From Chlorobiales bacterium (lineage in GTDB: Bacteria; Bacteroidota; Chlorobiia; Chlorobiales; Chlorobiaceae): a DNA stretch of 6,033 nucleotides. Below are positions 1-6,033 of the stretch, one piece after another. The position numbers were made by a program, and so were the translations under genes. How positions within the stretch are numbered: the first letter of the stretch is position 1; each line of letters opens with the position of its first letter. The DNA lies in the NCBI GenBank assembly GCA_022360355.1, contig JAKSCY010000532.1, positions 1-6,033 on the forward strand, read 5' to 3'. The notes beneath the pieces were generated by a model. That model was not told the DNA's origin, searched no databases, and saw only the letters and a list, made by a program, of their open reading frames with translations.

Positions 1-33
1 CAACCTAAATAATTACAATAAAATAAATTAACA

Positions 34-75
34 GGCACACTGTCGCAAAATATCAACCGAATACAGAGGTGTGCC
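34..75. repeat. Inverted repeat GGCACAC / GTGTGCC upstream of mnmG
   Basis: GGCACAC at 34-40 is the exact reverse complement of GTGTGCC at 69-75, with 28 nt between. Inside it TGT (41-43) can pair with ACA (63-65) after a three-base bulge, so the leader RNA could form an extended but imperfect hairpin. No T-run follows on the + strand. On the minus strand the repeat is followed by T/A-rich sequence (positions 33 to 1), so a weak terminator for a leftward transcript is possible. The arms are exact; the function is unknown. Confidence 0.4.
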
Positions 76-103
76 GGAACGTTGAAAACAAGCAACGGCA
101 CCA

Positions 104-119
104 TGTTTCACGTGAAACA
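104..119. other. parS: parS site 1 (ParB/Spo0J-binding centromere site)
   Basis: The sequence TGTTTCACGTGAAACA is a perfect 16-bp palindrome. It is identical to the consensus chromosomal parS bound by ParB/Spo0J, the CTP-dependent clamp that partitions origins and loads SMC. It lies in the mnmG leader and ends nine bases before the ATG, where a ribosome binding site would normally be. ParB loading here could therefore affect mnmG expression (inference). The match is exact, and a second identical site lies 1,914 bp downstream, so chance is very unlikely. Confidence 0.95.
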
Positions 120-128
120 CATTCACTC

Positions 129-2000
129 ATGAAAGCATATGACATCATCGTCGCAGGCGCGGGGCATGCCGGCTGCGAAGCCGCGCTTGCCGGAGCCCGC
201 ATGGGGCTGAAGAGCCTTCTCGTCACCTCGGATCTTTCCGCAATAGCACGAATGTCCTGCAATCCGGCAATCGGCGGCGTGGCGAAAGGGCAAATAACAA
301 GAGAAATCGATGCCCTCGGCGGAGAAATGGCAAAAGCCATTGACGCCACAGGCATACAGTTCAGAATGCTCAACAGAAGCAAGGGGCCTGCCATGCATTC
401 GCCAAGGGCACAGGCAGACCGCACTCTCTACTCCTTCTACATGCGCAGGGTGATTGAACAGGAAAACAATATCGATCTGCTTCAGGACAATGTTGTCCGC
501 ATAATCACGGATGGCGGCACCTGCACCGGCGCAGTCGTAAGCTCAGGACGCCCCATCAATGCAAAAGCAGTCATCCTCGCTTGCGGGACATTTCTCAACG
601 GCTTGATACATATCGGAATGAACCATTTTCCGGGCGGCAGAACTATTGCAGAACCCCCTGTGTCCGGACTGACCGGGGACCTTTCGAACCTGGGGTTTAA
701 ATATGGACGCCTTAAAACCGGAACCCCGCCGAGGGTAGATTGCAGAAGCATCGACTATTCAAAAGTCGCTGCCCAGCAGGGTGATCGGGAACCATCTCCG
801 TTTTCCTTCCGCACTCAGAGCCTTTCGGGAAGAAAGCAGATAAACTGCTACCTGACTGCAACCACGGGCAAAACGCACCGCATTCTTGAAACAGGATTCG
901 ACCGCTCGCCTTTATTTTCAGGAAAAGTAAAAGGAACAGGTCCTCGTTACTGCCCGTCAATCGAGGATAAAATTCATCGTTTCAGCGAAAAGAACAGCCA
1001 CCATATTTTTCTCGAACCTGAAGGCTTTGATACAAATGAAATGTATGTCAACGGCTTCTCAACATCCCTGCCCGAAGAGATTCAGCTCAAAGGACTGCGG
1101 TCAATCCCCGGACTTGAAGAGGTCACCATGATACGGCCGGGCTATGCTATCGAATACGATTACTTCTTTCCGTATCAGCTCCACCCTACGCTTGAGACAA
1201 AACCGGTAAAGAACCTTTATTTTGCAGGGCAGATCAACGGGACATCCGGGTACGAAGAGGCCGCTGCACAGGGTATCATGGCAGGGATCAATGCCGCTCT
1301 GAAGATTCTGAACAGAGAACCACTGATCCTGAAGCGGTCTGAAGCGTATATAGGAGTACTCATTGACGACCTTATCACCAAAGAAACCAGTGAACCTTAC
1401 CGAATGTTTACCTCCTCGGCCGAGCACAGAATCATTCTCAGACAGGATAATGCCGATCTGCGCCTTATGCCTTACGGGAAGCGATGCGGCCTCCTGCCGG
1501 AAAAAGTTTACAGAGCATTGCAGACAAAGCAGGCAAGCATTGCATCGGTCAAGGAACTGATCGCATCCATACGGGTTCCCGCATCTGAAATCAATACCCT
1601 TCTGACTTCACCGGACAATCCTCCCGTTGCCGGCAGCACCAGGATAGCGGCGGTCCTTAAACGTCCGAATGTGTCCCTATCTTCCATACTTTCAGTGTGC
1701 CAGGAAGCGGCAGAGAAAATTTTTGCTGTCTCGCAAGATCAGGAGGTACTGGAACAGGTGGAAATCGATTGCAAATATGACGGCTATATAAAAAGAGAGC
1801 GTCTTATGGCAGAAAAGATCTCCCGCCTTGAATCTCACAGGCTCCCCGAATCGTTTAATTACAGTGTTATCAAGGGATTATCCAGTGAAGGAATAGAGAA
1901 ATTATCAAAGCACAAACCATCAACCATAGGGCAGGCATCGAGAATTCTCGGCGTTACACCTGCCGACATCTCCGTCCTCATGGTAAAAATCGGCCGTTAG
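129..2000 (+). CDS. mnmG: tRNA uridine-5-carboxymethylaminomethyl(34) synthesis enzyme MnmG (GidA)
   Basis: FAD-dependent cytoplasmic enzyme that works with the GTPase MnmE to install the (carboxymethyl)aminomethyl group on U34 of tRNAs reading split codon boxes. Known cofactors of the family are methylenetetrahydrofolate, FAD and NADH. The 623-residue product has the N-terminal FAD-binding loop [10 protein letters not shown] (10-19), the conserved cysteine motif MSCNPAIGG (Cys44), the first GidA signature [11 protein letters not shown] (from 271, Cys275) and the second signature starting [17 protein letters not shown] (366-382). A helical C-terminal domain for MnmE/tRNA contact follows to residue 623. 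Length fits the family. The frame stays open upstream to a GTG at 69, but the extra 20 residues would be encoded partly by parS and are not family-like, so ATG 129 is chosen. No Shine-Dalgarno is visible. It lies between two parS sites, 77 bp before polB, and may share its transcript. Confidence 0.97.
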   Translation: MKAYDIIVAGAGHAGCEAALAGARMGLKSLLVTSDLSAIARMSCNPAIGGVAKGQITREIDALGGEMAKAIDATGIQFRMLNRSKGPAMHSPRAQADRTLYSFYMRRVIEQENNIDLLQDNVVRIITDGGTCTGAVVSSGRPINAKAVILACGTFLNGLIHIGMNHFPGGRTIAEPPVSGLTGDLSNLGFKYGRLKTGTPPRVDCRSIDYSKVAAQQGDREPSPFSFRTQSLSGRKQINCYLTATTGKTHRILETGFDRSPLFSGKVKGTGPRYCPSIEDKIHRFSEKNSHHIFLEPEGFDTNEMYVNGFSTSLPEEIQLKGLRSIPGLEEVTMIRPGYAIEYDYFFPYQLHPTLETKPVKNLYFAGQINGTSGYEEAAAQGIMAGINAALKILNREPLILKRSEAYIGVLIDDLITKETSEPYRMFTSSAEHRIILRQDNADLRLMPYGKRCGLLPEKVYRALQTKQASIASVKELIASIRVPASEINTLLTSPDNPPVAGSTRIAAVLKRPNVSLSSILSVCQEAAEKIFAVSQDQEVLEQVEIDCKYDGYIKRERLMAEKISRLESHRLPESFNYSVIKGLSSEGIEKLSKHKPSTIGQASRILGVTPADISVLMVKIGR

Positions 2001-2015
2001 AACGGTATCATATTC

Positions 2016-2035
2016 AATGTTTCACGTGAAACATT
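2016..2035. other. parS: parS site 2 within a 20-bp perfect palindrome
   Basis: AATGTTTCACGTGAAACATT is a perfect 20-bp palindrome whose 16-bp core (2018-2033) is identical to the parS consensus and to site 1. It sits in the gap between mnmG (stop at 2000) and polB (start at 2078). The longer symmetry could make this the stronger of the two sites (inference). As RNA it could fold back on itself, but there is no T-run after it, so I do not call it a terminator. Confidence 0.95.
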
Positions 2036-2077
2036 ACAATCGTCAATGTTCGTTTTTCAACGTCACACCAGACAATC

Positions 2078-4468
2078 ATGAGCGATAACTATCAGGAAAA
2101 CATCAACCGGAACACGCTTCTTTTCGGAAAAGACATCGAAGAGCGGATTGTAGGAACTCACCAGATATCAGAAAACAAAGTAAGGCTTTACATCAGGAAC
2201 GGAAACGCCGTGGAAAGCCGTGATGAAAGCTACTATCCATTTTTTTTTCTTTCAGAAGAAATGCTTCTCGACGGGTTTGCCCCGGCAAATGATGAAAAAT
2301 ACTGGCTTATAAAGCTTCAGGGAGGAAATTTTTATCGATTCCTGGCCATTTTCAAAAGCCAGTATAACTACAGAAATGCGCTTGATTATGTAGCATCGAA
2401 ATCGCGCTCATCTTCTGATGAAGAGAATGATTCAGGCTTTCCAAGCAATCTAACCTACAGCAGAGGCGATGCCGTAACACAGTTCCTTCTTCAGACAGGC
2501 AAAACACTTTTTAAAGGAATGGTGTTTGAAGACCTCTACCGGATGCAGCTCGATATTGAAACGTATTACAAGCCTGAAAAAAGCACCCGCAGCAAAGTAT
2601 CGATTGGCAGTGACCCCATTATCATCATATCTCTCAGCGACAACAGGGGTTGGGAACACGTTATCCATACAAAAGAGATCTCCGAAAAAGAACTGCTGCT
2701 GGAATTGGTTAAAATCATCCGGTTAAAAGACCCCGATGTTATCGAAGGGCACAATATTTTCAGTTTTGACCTGTCCTACATCCAGAGAAGGTGCGAGCTG
2801 CATGGCGTTGCGCTCAGGATCGGCCGTGACGGTTCAGAACCGAGGAGTTACCCTGCAAGCATCCGTTTCGCAGAGCGCTCGATCGATTATCCCTTTTTTG
2901 ATATAGCAGGCCGGCACGTTATCGACACCTTTTTTCTCGTTCAGAATTATGACGTTGCCAAACGCTCCATGCCCGGATACGGGCTGAAGGTGGCCGCAAA
3001 GTTTTTCGGTTTTGCGTCTCCCGACAGAACATACGTTGAATACAGTGAAATAGCTGACCTCTGGGACAAAAATCCTGAACGCCTCCTGGACTATGCGCTC
3101 GATGACGTGCGTGAAACGGAACAAATTGCAGCACTGCTGTCCGGCAACAACTTTTATATGACAAGGATGATGCCTTATACCTATGCCCAGACGTCAAGAA
3201 TGGGTCCCGCTGCGAAGATAGAAGCTTTGTTTGTAAGAGAATATCTCAAGGAGAAGCATTCCCTTCCGAAACCGGAAATAGGACAGCAGCACACCGGGGG
3301 CTTTACGGAAGTATTTCTGAAAGGGATACTCGGCCCGATAGTTTATGCTGACGTGGAATCACTTTACCCCTCTATCATGCTTTCCTACGACATCTGCCCC
3401 AAAAGCGATGAACGAAGGATTTTCCCGAAGATACTGACCGATCTGAAAGATCTCCGATTTGAGGCGAAGAAAAGTGCAAAAGAAGAAAAAAAGAAAGGAA
3501 ACAACGCTCTTGCAAATAACTATGATGCAATGCAGGCATCTTTTAAGATACTGATTAATGCAATGTATGGTTACCTCGGCTTCAGTATAGGTATATTCAA
3601 CGACTACGAGGAAGCCGATCGCGTTACAACTACAGGCCAGGAAATAGCACGCCGTATGATAAAGGAATTCGAGTCTCGCGGCTGCAAGGTTATTGAAGTC
3701 GACACCGACGGGATTCTTTTCGTCCCGCCCCCTCACATTCAGTCGAAAAAAGATGAAATTAACCTGGTAGAGGAAGTTTCCTCAGTGATGCCGAAAGGAA
3801 TCACTATCGGTTATGACGGACGCTTCAGAAAAATGATCTCGTATCTGAAAAAAAACTATGCCCTCCTCGACTATGATGGCACCATCAAACTGAAAGGCTC
3901 ATCGCTCATAAGCAGGAGCGGGGAAAAATTCGGTCGTGAATTTATCCGCAAGGGGTTTGAAAAACTTCTCGATGAAGATGTTCAGGGACTGCACGACCTG
4001 TACGTGTCATACAAGGAAATGATTCTTAATCATCAGTGGGCCATTGATGATTTTTCACGTACGGAAACACTGAAAAACACCATGGAACAGTATACAGCCG
4101 ATACGGAATCCGGCAAAAGGCCCCGATCGATAACCTATGAGCTTGCACTGAAAAGAAATCTTTCGGTCAACAAGGGAGACAGGATAACCTACTATGTTTC
4201 CGGGAGCGGTCTTCAGAGCAGTCACTACGACAAAGGCCGGCTTGCCGACGAATGGAACCGTTCAAAGCCCGATGAAAACACACAGTTTTACCTGAAGAGG
4301 CTCGATGAGTTCACACAGAAATTTCTCCCGTTTTTCAAACCACAGGATTTCAGTTCGATTTTTTCATCCGATACCCTGTTCTCCTTTTCTCCCGAGGGAA
4401 TAGAGCTCATCAAGGAAATACGTCACAAGGAGACCGATTCGGTCGATGACGATGATATTCCCTTTTAA
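2078..4468 (+). CDS. polB: Family B DNA polymerase with 3'-5' exonuclease and SSB-like C-terminal tip
   Basis: A 796-residue DNA-directed DNA polymerase, full length for bacterial Pol II and archaeal PolB. Proofreading exonuclease motifs are intact: Exo I D159-I-E161, Exo II around N226 to D231, Exo III Y339 to D343. HTGG (405-408) fills the linker position of the YxGG motif. Polymerase motifs are A DVESLYPS (425-432), B K490-x3-NAMYG (494-498) and C VDTDG (541-545), giving catalytic aspartates 425, 542 and 544, then KKNYA (591-595) and KLKG (604-607) of the palm/thumb. Motif C has DTDG, as in Thermococcales enzymes, rather than the DTDS of E. coli Pol II; motif B NAxYG resembles E. coli Pol II. 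The last residues DDDDIPF (790-796) match the SSB C-terminal tip. ATG 2078 is the first good start; no Shine-Dalgarno is visible. Likely role is repair or damage-tolerant synthesis (inference); orthology to E. coli polB is uncertain. Confidence 0.95.
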   Translation: MSDNYQENINRNTLLFGKDIEERIVGTHQISENKVRLYIRNGNAVESRDESYYPFFFLSEEMLLDGFAPANDEKYWLIKLQGGNFYRFLAIFKSQYNYRNALDYVASKSRSSSDEENDSGFPSNLTYSRGDAVTQFLLQTGKTLFKGMVFEDLYRMQLDIETYYKPEKSTRSKVSIGSDPIIIISLSDNRGWEHVIHTKEISEKELLLELVKIIRLKDPDVIEGHNIFSFDLSYIQRRCELHGVALRIGRDGSEPRSYPASIRFAERSIDYPFFDIAGRHVIDTFFLVQNYDVAKRSMPGYGLKVAAKFFGFASPDRTYVEYSEIADLWDKNPERLLDYALDDVRETEQIAALLSGNNFYMTRMMPYTYAQTSRMGPAAKIEALFVREYLKEKHSLPKPEIGQQHTGGFTEVFLKGILGPIVYADVESLYPSIMLSYDICPKSDERRIFPKILTDLKDLRFEAKKSAKEEKKKGNNALANNYDAMQASFKILINAMYGYLGFSIGIFNDYEEADRVTTTGQEIARRMIKEFESRGCKVIEVDTDGILFVPPPHIQSKKDEINLVEEVSSVMPKGITIGYDGRFRKMISYLKKNYALLDYDGTIKLKGSSLISRSGEKFGREFIRKGFEKLLDEDVQGLHDLYVSYKEMILNHQWAIDDFSRTETLKNTMEQYTADTESGKRPRSITYELALKRNLSVNKGDRITYYVSGSGLQSSHYDKGRLADEWNRSKPDENTQFYLKRLDEFTQKFLPFFKPQDFSSIFSSDTLFSFSPEGIELIKEIRHKETDSVDDDDIPF
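2240..2248 (+). repeat. T9 homopolymer inside polB
   Basis: Nine consecutive T lie in codons 54-57 of polB, encoding the Phe triplet in YYPFFFL. Such a run is prone to replication or transcription slippage, and a one-base change here would truncate the polymerase very early. The frame is intact in this copy. Confidence 0.6.
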
Positions 4469-4701
4469 ATAAATAACTTATCTGAATCCTCCCTGTTATT
4501 TCATGCAACCAAGGGCACTTCTATTTTCTTTAAAAAGAAACCCTTCTACGCTCTCTCTGCCAACAAGGAACTTTATGGATTTGCCGCACGTATACTTAAG
4601 GGCATTTTTATTAATTTGCTACGCGCCATGATTACTTCGTTGAGCGGTGCACGAAATTCTCATCCCGACGTTGCCGGGGAGTCCGGTTTCGATGTCCCGT
4701 T

Positions 4702-4719
4702 CGGCTTGAACTCAAGCCG
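4702..4719. repeat. Tight inverted repeat CGGCTTGA / TCAAGCCG
   Basis: CGGCTTGA (4702-4709) and TCAAGCCG (4712-4719) are perfect reverse complements separated by two bases. CCGTTC is also directly repeated at 4697-4702 and 4717-4722, so the element is framed by the same hexamer. No T-run follows on either strand, so an intrinsic terminator is unlikely. A protein-binding operator or part of a dispersed repeat is possible; neither is shown. Confidence 0.45.
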
Positions 4720-4740
4720 TTCACGACAATGTATAGAGAT

Positions 4741-4803
4741 GCCTTTAAGACAAATTCACTAAAATTCATAACTTTTTTCATTTAATCCCAAGATCAAGAA
4801 ATA
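4741..4803 (+). promoter_or_regulatory. Probable promoter region of the flavodiiron gene
   Basis: AT-rich stretch immediately before the ATG. TAAAAT (4760-4765) is one base from the -10 consensus, but no good -35 lies 16-18 bp upstream. AAATTCA occurs twice exactly ten bases apart (4752-4758 and 4762-4768), which is one helical turn and could be an operator (inference). No strong Shine-Dalgarno precedes the start; AAGA at 4797-4800 is the nearest purine run and is too close. The long gap after polB is the main reason to place a promoter here. Confidence 0.3.
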
Positions 4804-6027
4804 ATGATTGATAATAAAGTTCTTCCCGTTACCGATGATGTAACCTGGATAGGGATCCTCGATCCCGGCCTGGTCACATTTGATATTGTTATGGAAACCA
4901 AGTATGGTACAACCTACAACTCCTATTTCATCAACGCGGATAAAAAAACAATTGTAGAAACTTCAAAAGCCAAGTTCTGGCCAACGTATCTCGATAAAAT
5001 AAAAAAGGTTACCGATCCTTCCGAGATAGAATACATCATTGTTGACCACACAGAACCCGATCATTCAGGCAATGTGAAAAACCTGCTTGAGGTTGCGCCC
5101 AATGCAACCGTCGTCGGCAGCGCAAATGCGATAAAGTTTCTTCATGACCTTGTAGACGGCGAATTCAAATCAATGACGGTCAAGGACGGCGATACCCTCG
5201 ATCTCGGCAACAAGACGCTCCGCTTCATCAATGCGGTAAATCTGCACTGGCCTGACGCGATCTACACCTGGCTTGAAGAAGACAAGGTACTTTTCACTTG
5301 TGACTCATTCGGTTGTCACTATTGCCATGAAGAGATGTACGACGATCTTGCCGGAGATTTCGATGACGCCTTTACCTACTATTTCGATGCAATTCTCAGG
5401 CCATTCAGCAAGTATATGCTGCAGGCTATCGAGCGCATCGAAGATCTCGATATCAAGGTTATCTGTCCCGGCCATGGGCCGATACTCCGCTCGGACTGGA
5501 AAAAATACGTTGACCTGTCCAAAAAGTATTCCCAGAGCGCCATTGCGCTTCCGAACGAGAAGAATATTCTGATAGCTTACGTTTCCGCCTATGAGAACAC
5601 AACCATCATTGCGGAAAAAATAGCAGAAGGTATACGGCCGCATTGTGATTTTACTATCGATGTCTGCGACATTGAAAACATGCATTTTTCAAAACTCGAA
5701 GAAAAAATAGCTCACAGTGCGGCAATCATTGTCGGTTCACCGACAATCAACCAGAACATCGTTCAGCAGATCTACCAGCTTTTTGCAGCGATAAACCCTA
5801 TCCGTGACAGAGGCAAGCTTGCCGCAGCGTTCGGGTCCTATGGCTGGAGCGGTGAAAGCATCAAGATCATCGAGTCGAACTTCACCAACCTCAAACTCAA
5901 GGTCTTCGATCAGCATGTCAAGGTCAAGTTCAAACCGCATGAAAAAGAGTTTGAAGAGTGCATGACATTCGGCAAGGCCTTCGCAGAAGCGCTGATCGAT
6001 AAAAACAATCTTGTCTGCGACGTCTGA
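4804..6027 (+). CDS. Class A flavodiiron protein (FprA-type O2/NO reductase)
   Basis: A 407-residue cytosolic flavodiiron protein, the usual length for class A members with no extra rubredoxin or flavin reductase domain. These enzymes reduce O2 to water and/or NO to N2O using electrons delivered by rubredoxin or a similar donor. The N-terminal metallo-beta-lactamase-like domain (about 1-250) has the full diiron set: H82-x-E84-x-D86-H87, H148 in LHWPD, D167 in CDSFG and H224 in CPGHGP. The C-terminal flavodoxin domain (about 254-400) has the FMN phosphate loop SAYENT (261-266), GSPT (311-314) and FGSYGWSG (343-350). Three cysteines (166, 171, 174) cluster around ligand D167. It is set 335 bp after polB, so it is probably a separate unit. 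In an anaerobe the expected role is oxygen detoxification; O2 versus NO preference cannot be read from sequence. Often named fprA or norV-like. Confidence 0.95.
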   Translation: MIDNKVLPVTDDVTWIGILDPGLVTFDIVMETKYGTTYNSYFINADKKTIVETSKAKFWPTYLDKIKKVTDPSEIEYIIVDHTEPDHSGNVKNLLEVAPNATVVGSANAIKFLHDLVDGEFKSMTVKDGDTLDLGNKTLRFINAVNLHWPDAIYTWLEEDKVLFTCDSFGCHYCHEEMYDDLAGDFDDAFTYYFDAILRPFSKYMLQAIERIEDLDIKVICPGHGPILRSDWKKYVDLSKKYSQSAIALPNEKNILIAYVSAYENTTIIAEKIAEGIRPHCDFTIDVCDIENMHFSKLEEKIAHSAAIIVGSPTINQNIVQQIYQLFAAINPIRDRGKLAAAFGSYGWSGESIKIIESNFTNLKLKVFDQHVKVKFKPHEKEFEECMTFGKAFAEALIDKNNLVCDV

Positions 6028-6033
6028 ACGGCC

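Larger units (their letters stand above)
1..128 (+). promoter_or_regulatory. Leader region of mnmG
   Basis: This AT-rich stretch (about the first 30 bases are almost all A/T) precedes mnmG. It presumably holds the promoter or the end of an upstream intergenic region. I could not pick a -35/-10 pair with confidence. The segment contains the 34-75 inverted repeat and a parS site that ends nine bases before the ATG. No Shine-Dalgarno sequence is visible at the usual spacing. The AGAGG at 65-69 is too far from ATG 129 and overlaps the alternative GTG at 69. Confidence 0.35.
79..2063. repeat. 10-bp inverted repeat pair lying outside the two parS sites
   Basis: ACGTTGAAAA at 79-88 is the exact reverse complement of TTTTCAACGT at 2054-2063. 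The first copy lies 15 bp outside parS 1 and the second 20 bp outside parS 2, so mnmG is bracketed symmetrically by repeat, parS, gene, parS, repeat. The coordinates given span the whole arrangement; only the two 10-bp arms are the repeat. The match is seen directly, but with short arms it may be coincidence. Confidence 0.3.
4469..4803. other. 335-bp intergenic region between polB and the flavodiiron gene
   Basis: No convincing gene is present. The left part (4469-4620) is AT-rich and includes an A/T hairpin, TTTCTTT-AA-AAAGAAA at 4525-4540, flanked by AAGGG (4511-4515) and CCCTT (4541-4545). This could weakly end the polB transcript but has no U-tract. A more GC-rich block spans about 4621-4740 and holds a tight inverted repeat at 4702-4719. 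The last 60 bases are AT-rich and probably carry the promoter for the next gene. Two tiny + strand frames, 4503-4631 (42 aa) and 4628-4762 (44 aa), overlap at ATGA but lack ribosome binding sites and recognisable content. Confidence 0.6.

Noticed and set aside
69..128. GTG start at 69 giving MnmG a 20-residue N-terminal extension
   Set aside because: The extra residues are partly encoded by parS and precede the normal family start [15 protein letters not shown] 129 gives the usual length.
2662..2670. DnaA-box-like TTATCCATA
   Set aside because: A single one-mismatch match inside coding sequence with no cluster of boxes; not an origin.
3104..3120. Half parS (GTGAAAC) in polB
   Set aside because: Only one arm is present; the other side does not match.
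3359..3736. Minus-strand open frame of 125 codons within polB, and similar antisense frames in all three genes
   Set aside because: They lie entirely opposite strongly supported genes and show no recognisable protein features.
3848..3856. A8 run followed by C in polB as a programmed -1 frameshift site
   Set aside because: The reading frame gives a complete polymerase and the -1 frame meets a stop soon after; no stimulatory structure was evident.
4051..4069. Third parS-like sequence inside polB (TTTTTCACGT, then ACG, then GAAACA)
   Set aside because: It has a three-base insertion in the centre and a mismatch in the left arm, so the palindrome ParB needs is broken; it is ordinary coding sequence.
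4511..4545. Intrinsic terminator after polB
   Set aside because: The stem is A/T-only with an asymmetric nine-base bulge and lacks a trailing U-tract; described only as a weak hairpin.
4503..4631. 42-aa ORF after polB
   Set aside because: No ribosome binding site, no recognisable domain, and it ends in the anomalous GC-richer block; likely chance.

Overview
The window carries three complete protein-coding genes, all on the + strand: mnmG (gidA; tRNA wobble-uridine modification), a family B DNA polymerase (polB), and a class A flavodiiron protein (FprA-type oxygen or nitric oxide reductase). The protein sequences look most like Chlorobiota (green sulfur bacteria, Chlorobium and relatives). 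That placement comes from recognising family style, especially in MnmG, from the anaerobe-type flavodiiron protein and from the lack of clear Shine-Dalgarno sequences before all three genes. It is an inference, not a database result.

Layout. Positions 1-128 are an AT-rich leader with a long-range inverted repeat and a perfect 16-bp parS centromere site (104-119). mnmG occupies 129-2000. The 77-bp gap to the next gene holds a second perfect parS inside a 20-bp palindrome (2016-2035). polB runs 2078-4468 and could be co-transcribed with mnmG. A 335-bp gap (4469-4803) follows, with a short GC-richer block, a tight inverted repeat and no convincing gene. The flavodiiron gene runs 4804-6027 and probably has its own promoter. 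The window ends six bases after its stop codon.

How the parts fit. Two ParB-binding sites around one gene suggest the locus lies in the origin-proximal centromere region of the chromosome, where ParB/Spo0J and SMC load. mnmG is commonly found near the origin in many bacteria, but the usual partners rsmG, parA and parB are not in this window. The polymerase keeps all exonuclease and polymerase motifs. Its last residues, DDDDIPF, match the C-terminal peptide that bacterial single-stranded DNA-binding protein (SSB) uses to recruit genome-maintenance enzymes. This is the most unusual protein-level feature here. The flavodiiron gene is probably an independent oxygen-defence unit. No CRISPR, insertion sequence, tRNA or rRNA was seen.
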